Below are positions 10,873 to 22,881 of a stretch of DNA of 64,000 nt, in pieces (the first letter of the stretch is position 1; each line of letters begins with the position of its first letter). The stretch is from Cycas panzhihuaensis (lineage: Eukaryota; Cycadophyta): assembly GCA_023213395.1 (NCBI GenBank), contig CM041465.1:70501741-70565740 (forward strand). The letters run 5' to 3'. A program made the translations under genes and the position numbers. Under the pieces are notes generated by a model. That model was not told the DNA's origin, made no database searches, and saw only the letters and a program-made list of their open reading frames with translations.

Positions 10873-11219
10873 TGATGGATTCAGAGGAGCAGAGCAAGAC
10901 TTTAAATCAAGAGCATTTTGAGGAAACATGTGATTTTCGATAGTTGGCAGTGTTAAAAAACATTAGGGAGGTATTCCCACCCTTTAAATAGAGATTTTTG
11001 GGGAGGTGGCAAGCGCCATCACCCTACACCGCGTTATAGATGTAAAATTAAAAATATATTAAAAAATAACAATATTAAATGAAAGTGCGTATCTTATTAA
11101 AGTGGTGTCAACTCTTGGTGGCTATTGGGAGGCTCAAAGTGCCCTAGGGGCCCTCAAAGGTGGCTTTGAGAGGCCCTAAGCGCACATGTCTTTTAATGAC
11201 ATTGGGATTATTCCCAACA
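10873..11219 (-). repeat. 5' LTR of E
   Basis: Minus-strand 5' LTR, 347 bases, reading TGTTGGGAATAATCCC at its start and CTGAATCCATCA at its end. It is followed at once on the minus strand by TTTGGTATTAGAGCC, a near match to the plant initiator-Met primer site. It is repeated at 2330-2679 with many differences, so the insertion is old. Confidence 0.9.
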
Positions 11220-12625
11220 CTTTCTCTGTCTATACATAGATTAATAACTTTCTTTTGGAAACTAATAAATATAGTCAATATTGACAAATCAATAAACTAA
11301 ATATACTAACTTTAGGAATAAGACATACCATTTAGCCAAGATAAGTTAGTTATAAGAAGATAATATAAACAACATATTCCTATACCTCTTGTCATATATA
11401 ACAAGTCATATTGTCCATTAACAAATATGTATCTGATATTAGTTTAACTCCTCAATAGCTAATTTTGGTGCCAAGTAAATAATATATGAAATTTCTCCAT
11501 GTTTTATAAATAAGTAGAAATAACATCATCTCATTAACTCTCCAACAAAAAAACATTAGGCCTTTCAGCAATAAAATTAGGTGGTGTCATTAATTATTAT
11601 TATTCATTCATAAATAAATCATGTAATCATGTTATTTGAATAGTGATATGTATCCCGCTATATCAGATGTAATAAGTACTAAGGGGGATTTTCATCATAT
11701 TTAGCATATATAAGATACCCATAACTAATTTTCATCAAATATATTCCCACACCTTTAATCTTTCATCAAATTTGAGCCTTAATTATTAAAAAATAGCCTT
11801 AATGTATTTAATTGAAAGGAAACACACTTTTTTCTTTTATTAAGAATCATTAGTCTCATCATCGTAATCTTAAGAGTCTTTAAAAACATCAAAATATGCT
11901 AAAACATATCTCAAATTACTCAAAACTTATATCTTTTATCATGTCAAAAATATTTTGGCAAATTTTACCCATTAAACTCTCTATTATATGATTTTCAAAA
12001 TATGCCTTGTAACTACTTGCCTCAATCATCTCAAAATTCTCTTTACAAGGTAATTGATAGGTCAAAGAATGGACTTCATACATAAAAGTTATAACTAGAA
12101 AAGCATCAATATGTCCTTAAAAATCAAACATGCTTTAAAATTCTGATAAGCATCTTTTCATATGGGTTTTCAGTCACATGTTAAACTCCATATGATTGTT
12201 TGGGTTTGGAAAGGGGGCTTCACAAAGCTCAAAATAAAATTTAATTTTGTTAAGCTTTATAAAAATTTAAAACCATGGTTAAAAATCTTAGTCTGCACTT
12301 AGTCAACAATATTTTTTAAATCAAATTCTTTGCATAGATAAATGAGTTTCTTCACAGTCATTCATCAAATTAATCTATGAAATAATATTTGCATGCATTA
12401 TGGATTAATAGATGGGTGTGACTGCTCATTTAGGTGAATATCCTCTTCACGGATGAATTTTCTTTAAAGGATTATAATCTTTTCTATATATCTTCATCCA
12501 TATATGACTATGGTAGGCAACATATTGATAAAACCCTCAATGCAAATGGATAATTTTTGAAATGATAGTGGATCTATAGTTATAGTGGCTATGTAGGAAT
12601 ACCCTCACATAAATCATATGATCAT
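11220..12625. other. G internal DNA between E and H, no gene seen
   Basis: AT-rich sequence with frequent stops on both strands. It begins with the right target-site copy of E (11220-11224) and ends with the left copy of H (ATCAT, 12621-12625). It belongs to the internal region of element G; no domain was recognised. Confidence 0.4.
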
Positions 12626-13275
12626 TGTTAAGCAAATTACATCCCAGTAACCAGAAACTGCCACCATGATCTAAACTGGTTTGCAACTAGTTAGAGGAAT
12701 TGAAACTGAAATTAACATGTAAATTCTTACACTAGAGATAATACAATAAATAAATTAAAAAGCCAAAGCATCACATATACACTAGATATAACATAGTAAA
12801 ACCCGAATAGTGTGCTAGGAAAATATCCACATAGGAAAGGTATTAATTTTTATTCTCTAAGAATGGAGAAATATACATAATCTAAAGTAGAATGCTCACA
12901 ACAATAACAATAACCAGCTATATCTACTCAATATAATACATCCAATACCATCAACATAATGAAAAAACACCTTAAATTGAGCTATATAGAGAGTTATACA
13001 AGACACAAATCTTGACCATTAAATATGGGATATTTTAAATGAATGACCCTAATTCTCTTTATAATTTAGTATGTTTTACAGTGTTAGCTTTTTGGGTTGG
13101 GGGCTACCACCCCCGAACCCTCTCTTTATGGGGGGTTCTTGCACCCTCCCATACCCCTCACCTAATGGGGACTCCTTCCCCCCTTGGATCCCCCTACGAA
13201 AGTTGAGGGTGGAAATTGTGCTTCCAACCTGTCAAAATTTTTACCTTTAGAACATTATTATCACATTATCTAACA
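12626..13275 (-). repeat. 3' LTR of H
   Basis: Plus-strand limits TGTTAAGC and TTATCTAACA. A direct repeat of 17315-17979, including the block TAACATGTAAATTCTTACAC and a G/C-rich stretch near 13100-13200. On the minus strand the sequence before it is AAGGTGGTGAT, a weak polypurine tract. Confidence 0.88.
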
Positions 13276-13329
13276 ATCACCACCTTGACAATAATTTATA
13301 TGATACCTTTCTTGGACCATTCATCATCT

Positions 13330-14950
13330 TTTCTACAAACCAGGAGAAGTCAAGTACCATTTGAACTTCTCCAGTAGTACTGGTTTTATGAACATGTCAA
13401 CATAATTCTAGTTTGTATTAACCTTTTCAAGTGCCACTCCACCTACTTCCATAACTTATCTAATAAAATAGTACTTAAGAGTAATATGCTTTGTCCTACT
13501 ATGATAAGTTGGGTTCTTTGCTAAGTAAATAGTACTTTGAATTTCACAAAATACCTTTACCTTTTTCTATTTCCTTCTAAGATCAATCAATAGACTCTAG
13601 AACTAGATTGCTTCCTTACAAGTATGTTCTACAGTAACATATTATGCTTCTATAGTTGATAATGTAATTATACTCTACAATTTTGACATCCAACTAACTA
13701 GACCATTTGCAAGAGTAAATATATAACTCGAAGTAGACCTTCTCTTATCTAAATATCCTACAAAGTTTGAATCAACATATCTACAAACCTAATTACCTAT
13801 ACCTCCAAAGGTGATGCAATACTCATACGCCTCTTAAATATTGAAGCACCCATTTCACTATTGCCCAATGTTCCTTTCTTGGATTTACCATAAACCTACT
13901 AATTACATTGATCACATGTGAAATGTCAGGTCTTGTACATACCATGGAATAAATCAAACTTCCTACTACATTAATATAAGATACGTGAGACATATAATCC
14001 TTTTCTTCTTTACTACTAGGACTCATACTGGAAGAAAGCTTGAAATGGGAAGCTAATGGAATACTAACTGGTTTCACATTTGCCATACCAAATCTAGTTA
14101 GTACCTTCTTTATATATTTATATTGTGATAATCATATCTTACTATTTTTCATATCTCTATGTATCTCCATGCCTAAGATTTATTTTGTAGCTCCTAATCC
14201 TTCATATTAAAAGTTTTAGCTAATTGAGCCTTTAACTTATTGATTTCTACCATACTGTTACTTGCAACTAGTATATCATTGATATACAATACCAAGATAA
14301 TAAATAAGACATTGTCCATGAATTTAAAGTAAACATAATGATCATACTCACTTCTTTTAAAATTTTAGCTCTCACAAAGGCATTAAACTTTTGTACCATT
14401 TCCTAGGTGATTACTTGACCATGTAATGATTTTACGAGCTTACAAATAAGTCTTTTCATGCCATCCTATACAAACCCTTTTGGTAGATCCATATAGATAT
14501 CCTCATGAAAATCTCCATACAAAAAAGTTATTTTTACATCTAATAACTCTAACTCTAAATCAAGAGAAGCTGCTAATGCTAACATAACCTGAATTAAAAC
14601 AAGTTTAATAACTAGTGAAAAGATCTAAAGAAAATCAATACCTACTTTCTATGAAAAGCCTTTAGCCACTAGTCTTGCCCTATATTTATCAACCCTTTTA
14701 TCAACATCTATTTTCTTCTTGAAAACCCACCTGCAACTAATAATCTTCCTACCATGTGGAAGTTCTACCAAGTCCCATGAATTATTTTTCTCTAAAGAAT
14801 CTATCTCTTCTTGCATAGCCCTCTTCTACTTCTCACTATGGATATTATCCACTGCTTCTAGATAGCATGTAGACTCACCATTATTAGAAATCAAAGTAAT
14901 AGAAATAGAAGGGTTGTACCTATTAGGTGGATGACTAACTTGTGTAGATC
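13330..14950 (-). pseudogene. H: copia reverse transcriptase and RNase H
   Basis: Minus strand. The RT entry motif reads AMQEEIDSLEKNNSWDLVEL near 14800, followed by CRWVFKKKIDVDKRVDKYRA. The catalytic loop near 14280 reads YINDI: the first Asp of YVDD is Asn. The connection region is open at 13823-14086 (VSYINVVGSLIYSMVCTRPD, then HWAIVKWVLQYLRG). RNase H continues to about 13330 in broken frames. Stops and frameshifts make it non-functional. Confidence 0.78.
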
Positions 14951-15089
14951 TTCTAACAGTTGGTGGAGGAGTGTCCATATACTCTTATAAATCTACTGCA
15001 GATTCATCTTCAGAAAGCTCTTCCTGCTCTTCTGTTTCTAAATATGGTTAAGTCTCAAGCTTGACCTGTTGATGTTCAACTTTTAACTC

Positions 15090-16420
15090 CTATTTTACTT
15101 CAATTTCTATACTGTCTAATTTTAGAAAAGGAGATTTATCAAACGCAATATCTCTATTAATAGTGATTTTATGGGAAATAGGATCCCACAACCTATATCC
15201 CTTCACACCATCTCTATCACCATAACTAACAAAGATATATCTCTTAGATTTTGGGTCTAACTTTAAATGCTGAGTTTTATTAGTCAATGCATAAACATTA
15301 CAACTAAAAACTTTCAAATTTGAATAATTACATAGATGTCTAGTCCATACCTCATTAGGAATCTTGCAATCTATTGCAAGTGATGATGACCTGTTTACCA
15401 AATAATAAGCTGTTTGAATAACTTCTTCCCATAAGCCCTGCTCTACTCATGTATTATTCAATATGCTTCTTGCTCTTTTCAAGAGTGTCCTATTCATATG
15501 CTCAATTATACTTTTGTGCTACGGAGTATAGCTAGTGGTTTTATGCCTTTCGATCCTGACTTCTCTACAATAGTTCTCAAACTCCAAGTAGTTAAACTTA
15601 CCTCTATTATTAATTCTTAAACATTTGATTGGCCTGCAAATACTCTTCTCAACTAGAGCCTTGAACTGCTTAAATACACTAAAAACTTTAAATTTCATTT
15701 ACGAAAAATAGACCCATACCTTTCAAGAATAATCATATATAAATATGACAAAGTACAATGATCCTCCATAAGATATTATAGGGGCTGGTCCCCACATATC
15801 CAAATGTACATAATCCAGAACACCTTTACTAGTGTGACTCCCTACTTTAAACTTAAGTCTAGACTGTGTTTTAAAAATATAATGTTTACTAAAAATTAAA
15901 TCTGAAAGCTGCAAGTTAGGAATTAACTTATAGTTCATCAACACCTTAAGTCCTCTCTCACTCATATGACTAAGTCTCTGATACCATAACTGAGCTAGAT
16001 CTTTTGCAATCTTTAATATTATAGTTGTATGGCTAACATCTGTACTTCCCACTAAAATATAAATGTTTCCTTTCTTTAAGGCTTTCATAACAACCAAGGT
16101 GCCCTTTGACACCTTCAAGACTCTTTCATAACCTATGTATTTATAACCAATAGAATCTGGTTTACCTAAGGAAATTAGATATTTTTTTAGATCAGGTACA
16201 TGTTTAACTTCAGTTAATATTCTCACTACACCATCAAACATTTTAATTCTAATGTTACTAATGCTCATTGTCTTATAGGAAACTTCATTTCCCATAAGCA
16301 CATCACTATAATCAAGAGGTTGGTATGATAAAAATCAACTCTTGTATAGACACATGTAGTGTAAATCACTTAAATCTAATAACCAATCATGATGATAATG
16401 GAAAATATTATAAGCAACCA
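15090..16420 (-). pseudogene. H: protease and integrase
   Basis: Minus strand. The protease is entered near 16400 with WLLDLSDLHYMC: the Asp is kept, but the usual Ser-Gly after it is lost. The long frame 15723-16301 gives the protease C-terminal half (VLMGNEVSYKTMS is its lead-in, then KHVPDLKKYLISLG), the GAG-pre-integrase finger (LWYQRLSHMSERGLKVL, with both Cys of its C..C half lost) and the start of the integrase core (YVHLDMWGP). The core continues in broken frames to MNRTLLKRARSIL, and the frame 15090-15401 gives the C-terminal LKVFSCNVYALTNKTQHLKL and DPKSKRYIFVSYGD segments. Lys and Ile are unusually frequent because of the AT bias. Confidence 0.82.
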
Positions 16421-16479
16421 AGATATCATCATTCATACCTTAATTTTACTCCACCTGATTAGCCTCCTTGGCAGGATCT

Positions 16480-17243
16480 TCTTTTTCCTAAAACCCCTTC
16501 TTTTTGTAGCAATCCTTCTTGAGGTAATGTGTCTTATTAGAATGCCAACATCTAAGCTTATTCTTCTTACCTTTTAACTTTGACCTTGATGTATCCATAG
16601 AGATTTGTCCTCTCTCAATTATTCTGCCCCTTCCTATCATAGCTTCTAGTGTGGAGGTTTTAAGACTAGACTTGCTCCTCATTTCTTCCATCAGTAAAGC
16701 ACTCACAATAGAACAATAGTCTAATTCATATATAGTACTAAAACTAATTGAGATGACAATATTATCCTAAGATTTTAGTAATAAATATAACAAGATAATA
16801 TAATTATCCTCATCCTCAATCATGACATTGATATTAGCCAATTGATAAGTAAGAGTATTAAAAATATTTAAATGATTAGGAATTTTTGCACCTTCTTTTA
16901 TCCATAATGAGTATAACTGGCTCTTCAAGTAGATTTGATTTGTTACTGATTTGGTCATGTACAAGACTTCCAACTAGGTCCATAATCCTACTGTTGTCTT
17001 CTCCCCTACAATGTTAAATAGAACTTCATCTACCAAGTACAATCATATTGTACCAAGAGCCTTTTTATCCAGATCATCCTATTCATCATCATCCATCCCT
17101 ATGGGTTTCTTTGATTTACCTTTCAGAGTTTTATATAATCCCTGTTATACTAGAACATCATATGCTTTTAACTTCCATAACTTGAAGTTATTCTTACCAT
17201 TTAATTTCTTCACCTCAAACTTTGTATTCATTAGTTTTTCCAT
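16480..17243 (-). pseudogene. H: copia gag
   Basis: The minus-strand frame starts at the ATG at 17243: MEKLMNTKFEVKKLNGKNNF, then KLWKLKAYDVL. It runs through the capsid signature MEVLYMTKSVTNQIYLKSQL to a zinc-knuckle remnant CWHSNKTHYLKKDC near 16530, in which the second Cys is Ser. Stops occur after VLV and after GLWT, where Gln or Trp is expected. It is the best-preserved gag in the window. Confidence 0.85.
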
Positions 17244-17314
17244 TAATGCAGAAAAAGTCAACACCAAAACCTTCACAAACTCATTACAAAAATAAAAGTA
17301 GCACTAATACCACT

Positions 17315-17979
17315 TGTTGAGCCAATTAGGTCCCAATAACTAGAAAATACCACCAAGATCTAAACTATTTTATAACTAATTATAGAAATTGAAACTAAAA
17401 TTTAACATGTAAGTTCTTGCACTAGAGATAATACAATTAATAAATTAGAAAGCTAAAGCATCATATATACACCATATATAACATGGTAAAACCCTAGTAA
17501 TTACTAGGAAAACATCCATATAGAGAAGGTATCAATCTTTATTATCTAAGAATAGAGATATATATATAATCTGTAGTAGAATGCTCATAATAATAACAAC
17601 CAGCTACTTCTACTTAATACAGTACATCTAATATATTAATTACCATTAACATAATAAAAAAACACCCTAAATTAGGCTATATGAGAGAGTTATACAAGGC
17701 ACAAATCTTGACCATAAAATTTGGGGTATTTTAAATAAATGACCTGATTCTCTTTACAATTTAATATGTTTCTGATTGCGATATTGTGGGTGGGGAAATC
17801 CAACGCCAAAACCCTCTCTTTGTGGGGGGGGGGAGGGGGGGTTCCAGCACCTCCTATACCCTTTAGCCAAGGGAGTCTCTTGCTCCCCTTAGATCCCCCT
17901 GTGGAAGTTAAGGTGAAAACTATGCTGCCAACCTGTCAAATTTTTTGTCTTCAAAATATTATTATCACATTATCTAACA
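17315..17979 (-). repeat. 5' LTR of H
   Basis: Plus-strand limits TGTTGAGCC and TTATCTAACA. It contains a poly-G tract near 17826-17841 that is a slippage-expanded version of a G-rich stretch in the sister LTR. The primer site lies at 17301-17312 on the opposite side from the target-site copy. Confidence 0.88.
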
Positions 17980-19504
17980 ATCACTTAGGTGCAATGTTTA
18001 CAATCTCCTTATATTCACTAGAGTATAACATAAAATAGGTTACCCTTCATGGCTGAGTATACCACAACTTAGGAGTAATATACGAATAACTAAATCCTTA
18101 TGAGTAGGACATCACATAGACGATATGGAGCTCTTGATAAATGGTTGATATCATGTAGTGGTAAATCACATAATACAACATTGAGGAGGGTGCTTAATAG
18201 AAGGAATTAATACAACACGGTCAACTTTAAAGATAAACCATAGAAACATAGGGCAAATTCATGATAGAAGACATATTATCTATGTTTAGATTTATGGTAG
18301 CTACTTATGGTAGGCAAATGGTAGATCTTCTTTCCTTTTAGCTATTTCATATGCTTCTTCTAACTAAGATCTTTTAGTCAAATCTATGGATACAAAGGGC
18401 ATATTTGAATTATAAAAGGATTATATAGGATGGCCCATGATGTGCTGTGGTATCTCTAATTTCATCATTCTAAATGGTAGTCACATATTCATTAATGATC
18501 TTCTATAAGAAAGCATCAAATGATTTGTATCCTTTGCAAGTTATATTAATATTCTTTTATATGAAAATCCTAAATTGATACCATAATATCTCATAATTGC
18601 ATTAGAATGTATACCTTCTTGTGGCCTATAATATACCTAGCTTAGGTGATGCTCTCACACTCAATCTATATTCTAATAAACCTTAGTTGCAAACCTTAAT
18701 TTATTTTTATGCTTAACAATCATAAGAATCTACACACTTAACTAAGGTTGAATCCCTTATTTGAATACTAACTTACCATGCAATAAATTAATAAAGCTTA
18801 TTTATAAAAAAAATTCATCGTCATTATATCATTTGTATATGTTTGCTACTTATTTCACTCTAATAGGGTTATTAGCTTGCTTCTCAACGATTTGCTTCTC
18901 ATGTCTTCATATCAATCTTATTTTTGTTGTTATCTCTCAACAACAAACTATTACAAAAATACCATTAATTGGAAGAAAATCCATCAGCAAAATGTAAATT
19001 AAAAAATCCATGATTAAAATCTAGGTAAGAGAGATGTCAGTATCACTTATGTAATATGATCTTGTTGTTGCTAATTATAAGGTTTAGTGGGATGGTTGGT
19101 CTTCACTAGATCTTAATAATTTCTATAGAAGTCGATTTATATTAGTAAATGCAACTGGCAATAATTCTCCTCATCAGATCATATTTGGTGGACTAGTTTC
19201 AAACTTGCATGTTTATTGAATATGTGTTACATGCATAATATAAACATCCACAATAAATTTAATAATCAATATACCCATTAGTTTTATTATATTCATCTTC
19301 ATGTGACTTAATCTTCTATATGTAGCTCTTAATATCTTCATCATACTCTAAATTATTCATCATATATCACTAGCATAATGGAGTCTTCACTCTTTAAATA
19401 GTCATTAAAACTAACTTATATACTAGCTTTGTACTGACTCGTCAACTGGCTCTGTATAGGCTTGCAACCATGGCTCTTAACCTGATCTCTAATACTTCAC
19501 CATG
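17980..19504. other. G internal DNA; doubtful gag-like traces
   Basis: Continuation of the internal region of G to its primer-site-like sequence (minus strand TGGTATCAAAGC, 19505-19516). On the minus strand around 18330-18380 a broken frame reads LEEAYEIAKRKEDLPF, which resembles the helix of some plant retroelement gag proteins. Stops on both sides keep this uncertain. Confidence 0.3.
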
Positions 19505-19560
19505 GCTTTGATACCATATTAGATTTTTTAATTATCTCTTATACCATATCAGAATATATC

Positions 19561-19922
19561 TATTTAAATAACTTGCAATAGCTCTTTGTAATATATTTCT
19601 AATATGTAATTATATATTATATACTTTTATAACATTATTATGTATCATATGTAATATTAGGTTTAAACCCTTATTTGTAATTTAAATATAATTCATAATG
19701 TAGTTAGGTCCATTTAATTTCCAAATAATGAGCCAATAATATTGGCCCATTATATCAGTTAATCATATTTCTATATTTGGGTTTTGAATACTTATATATT
19801 AAGTACTATCCCCATTATTTGTATGATGAATTATGGTGTATGTAGAAGCTCTACCAAAATTTATATGCATGGTATAATTAATTTACTCGTCACACTTATT
19901 TGTAAGATATTTACATACATTT
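19561..19922 (+). repeat. 5' LTR of A, left part
   Basis: Matches 44758-45130 along its length, for example TTTGTAATATATTTCT and ATCATATGTAATATT. It ends in CATTT (19918-19922), the left target-site copy of the ARF-GAP element. The LTR resumes at 23167 after the second CATTT copy. Confidence 0.75.
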
Positions 19923-20202
19923 TATTAGAATTAGTAATGTAACAAGCATATCAAACCATAATGGTGAGCAATAAAAAGATGAAGTATGTACAAAATAGAT
20001 ACCATATTGGAGAATTAGCCAAAACTCAATTATGAATAAAGAATAGTACATACTTATAGTACAAGCTCACCACTAGTGAGAGAACCCCATTGGACTACTT
20101 AGAGGTGGCACACATATCAAGGTGGCCCACAACTCTAATATAAAATACAAAAGATAGAGAGAGTTTACATAGGGCTAATGGAATTGAGTATTACACCTAA
20201 CA
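19923..20202 (-). repeat. 3' LTR of the ARF-GAP element
   Basis: Plus-strand limits TATTAGAATTAG (TG changed to TA) and TTACACCTAACA. On the minus strand CCCTATGTAAACTC corresponds to a TATATAAAC TATA box in the sister LTR. Confidence 0.9.
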
Positions 20203-20211
20203 TTCCCCCTT

Positions 20212-21599
20212 GTAATAGTCAATTACATAAATGTCATCATATCAATGATAAGCTCAAGTCTCCAAAAGTCTACTAGATCATAAACGCTGCTGCACAGAAT
20301 AAGAAAGCTACCGAAGTCCATATAAAGTGGAGTCCATCTACCAGAATGCATGGGTTATTAGCTGCTGCAACTGCCAGTTGGTTAGGAACTCCCTTTGTAT
20401 ATGTGGATTAATCAGGAGTTGGCAAGAGTAGTTGAATAAGATCCCACACCTTTCTCATATGAGAGTGTAAGTAGGAATATATATATATATAAGAAGCACA
20501 TGGCAGGCAAGAGTAGTTTCTAAAAATGTGTCCTACCTCTTTCTCAATAGGACTAGCACTTCTTTGGCATCTATTGGCTAGAAATACAATGGAACTATGG
20601 CCTCAAACATGCCATATAGGCTAAAAAGATGCCTCACTGGGCTATCGACTTACCACCATGGGCAAAAAATAACCAGCATTAAAAATTCTTACATGATTGA
20701 AAAATGATGTGTAACTTATGTAGCACATATGGATTTCTCTCATAAATGAAGTATAATATGATCACAATGGGTTCTTCAAGATCCAAGAATAAATCCATAG
20801 TACATGTTATCCCCCGCATTTAGGGTACATTACATCAAGAAGCCTAAAAAATACAATATGTGCCTGTAGAAGCTGAGAAACAATGAAGATAAGTGGGAAT
20901 GTATGACTTTGAATGAAAAAATCTCCATGAAAACTACTCCAAAATATGTCAAATGACCTACCAAATTAAAGGTCTCTCTGTTATGGATCCAACACAATAG
21001 ACGGGACTAAAATCATACCTCCTAATCTCAAGATATAGTAAAAAAAGTGACAGGTACTCCTAAAAAAAAGTTGAAAATAGGAATTAGCCCCTTTTACTAT
21101 GAGCTGGAGGTCATATAAATGCTGCATATGACTTGGGGGCTAAGTGGATGGGGGCTAATCAGACTCGAAACTATTATCTAATATGATTTAATTAATTTTT
21201 TTAGATTGAAAAAAAATAACCCCTTTTAATAATAATTCGCATTCGCACGTTTAAAACATCATACGCTAAAATAAAATATTAATTTAAAATAAACCCTATT
21301 AGGGTTTATGCACCATTTTGAGAGGGCCACTGCCATTGGTATTTGCAAGGTCGCTAGTGGAGAAGGTGTCGCCATTGAAGTCAATTTGCAGGTCTCACCG
21401 TTATAGAGAGTTTGCAGGTTTTGTCAATGGTGAGGGCGTCCTCTTCCACAGCATTACTACAGATGCAAGTCGACGTACATGACGACGCTGTGTATTGTTG
21501 TCGTCGAATCTCTAAATTGTCGTCGTTAAGTATTTGAGGAGCCATGGTAAGGATCTGACCTGTTAAGAAGCTTTTGCATTCATATACCATCCATGGGAC
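20212..21599 (-). other. Internal region of the ARF-GAP element, downstream part
   Basis: No gag or pol motifs are seen. The segment 21300-21600 is GC-richer than the rest and open on the minus strand (21381-21605, MLVPWMVYECKSFLTG...). It may be the continuation of the captured gene or a second captured piece, but I do not recognise it. Confidence 0.35.
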
Positions 21600-22028
21600 C
21601 AACACGCTTTGAGGAGAATTAGGTAATGCATGTGATGAAGAAATGATACCATTAGTGCTCTTATTTACTTCTTTGACAAGAAGATGCCTATATAGCTCAA
21701 CTGCTCTTAAAGTATATTTAGATTCAATCTTCCCACCATCTATCCAACCATGTTGCTTGAGAAAATCTGTGCACGTCCATTACCACCAAAAACCATCACT
21801 TTCAACTGTTCTAATGTCCATGTGTCCAGGTTTGTAGACCTAACAAAACTAATATGAACACCAAGACTCTGATGCATCGCTGAATAATCAAGGAAAATAA
21901 ACACCTTATACGTCATAGAAGTCCAACTCATATTTTTGCATTGCAATCAAAGCACATCTTATTATCAACCTTGGCCTTCAATTTTCTGAACATAACATCA
22001 CGGTGCAAGTACTCTTAGTGGTGGCCAT
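21600..22028 (-). pseudogene. Captured ARF-GAP domain protein (AGD8/9/10-type) fragment
   Basis: The minus strand starts at an ATG at 22028 (MATTKSTCT) and, after a frame change, reads [19 protein letters not shown], then [76 protein letters not shown] and LYRHLLVKEVNKST. This is the ARF GTPase-activating domain of the plant AGD8/9/10 type, which acts on ARF GTPases at Golgi membranes. The zinc finger keeps its first pair (CFDC), but the second pair is lost: IFLC..C reads IFLDY, with Cys changed to Phe and Tyr. The arginine finger in H.SLG is Gln. At least three frameshifts are present. It is therefore inactive. The readable part runs without introns. Confidence 0.85.
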
Positions 22029-22881
22029 TCTGATTGATCGATGAATTCTCGGACCCTTAACAAGGGCTTGAATGTAAGGCAAAGCCTTTAAGGTGCGAAA
22101 TAGTAAAAATATTTGAAGTGTAAGCAATATAATAATGGCGACTGAAATGAAGTTATTAGGATTGGTGCTCACTTTGGTGCAAAAATTACTGGAACCAAGA
22201 GTAGTCTAGAAGTGTTCATTTGTAACAGACATAGAGTTGAGAACTTCATCTAGAACTCCAAATTTGGTAGACTCCCTTTTTTTTTGAAAAAAAATACATA
22301 AGAGCATAGGCCAAAATATAGAATATTTTTTTTGAATATTTTTCACATAAAGAGTGTACATATTAGTAGAAAAGGAACATGACCTTTATCCACCTATAGA
22401 TCTATTAAAAAAAAAAAAAAATCAAAATAAAGTCACTCCTAGCTAAGAAGGACTCTCTCAACTACTATCAATAATCTTGATTGCATTCTTATCCATTGAC
22501 ATGCAATGGAGATGGTCTTCTAATAATTGGAATCTAAACATGACCTTTTGTGGACTTTTACCTGCATGCAAATTTATTGTGGTACTATATGTGGAGAAGA
22601 TATCCACTTGAGCAGCATCAACATGCTTCAAACAACTACAAAACTTCAAAATAGGCTTGAAAACAACCTCTCATAAACATAAAAAATAACCTTTCAAAAC
22701 TTGATAACAGTCCCATAGCAAAATATGCATAAGATGTAACTTGAAATGATCTTCAACTTGACAAAGTCATAAAACAGCCACATAAAAAAATTTACAAGAC
22801 TTGAAAGCTAAAAAACAAGGATAACATGTACTAGGGTTTACTGAAATGCCTCCAAGGATTGAACCTTGGGCTTTGATACCA
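22029..22881 (-). other. Leader of the ARF-GAP element
   Basis: From the primer site (22870-22881) to the captured gene. Two short minus-strand frames (21978-22172 and 22458-22649) are open, but neither resembles a protein I know. The second contains LEDHLHCMSMDKNAIKIID. The leader may include more captured DNA. Confidence 0.35.

Larger units (their letters stand above)
2330..11219 (-). mobile_element. Ty1/copia LTR retrotransposon E, complete ends, carrying host-gene fragments
   Basis: An 8.9-kb minus-strand element bounded by LTRs at 2330-2679 and 10873-11219. The target-site duplication is a perfect CTTTC at 2325-2329 and 11220-11224. Reading down the minus strand: 5' LTR, primer site (TGGTATTAGAGCC, about 10858-10870), a 3.9-kb leader, gag, protease, integrase, RT, RNase H, polypurine tract (AGGAGAGAA within 2680-2690) and 3' LTR. 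The integrase-before-RT order makes it Ty1/copia. The leader holds GMP synthase and HSP90 fragments in the opposite orientation. Every coding domain carries stops or frameshifts, so it cannot encode its own mobility now. It is inserted in the internal region of element G. Confidence 0.9.
12626..17979 (-). mobile_element. Ty1/copia LTR retrotransposon H
   Basis: A 5.35-kb minus-strand element with LTRs of 650 and 665 bases and near-matching target-site copies (ATCAT 12621-12625, ATCAC 17980-17984). Directly downstream of the 5' LTR the minus strand reads TGGTATTAGTGC, a degenerate primer site. The internal region gives gag, protease, integrase, RT and RNase H in copia order, all decayed. H is inserted in the internal region of G. 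A strongly diverged relative of its LTR stands alone at 34827-35303. Confidence 0.88.

Noticed and set aside
17766-18038. Plus-strand open frame with a Gly run
   Set aside because: It crosses the poly-G tract in the 5' LTR of H and is antisense to the element; a slippage artefact.
18040-18560. Possible gag or other coding region on the minus strand in G
   Set aside because: Only isolated phrases look protein-like, with stops every few codons; too weak to call a domain.
21643-21837. Plus-strand open frame over the ARF-GAP region
   Set aside because: It is the antisense shadow of the minus-strand ARF-GAP coding sequence.
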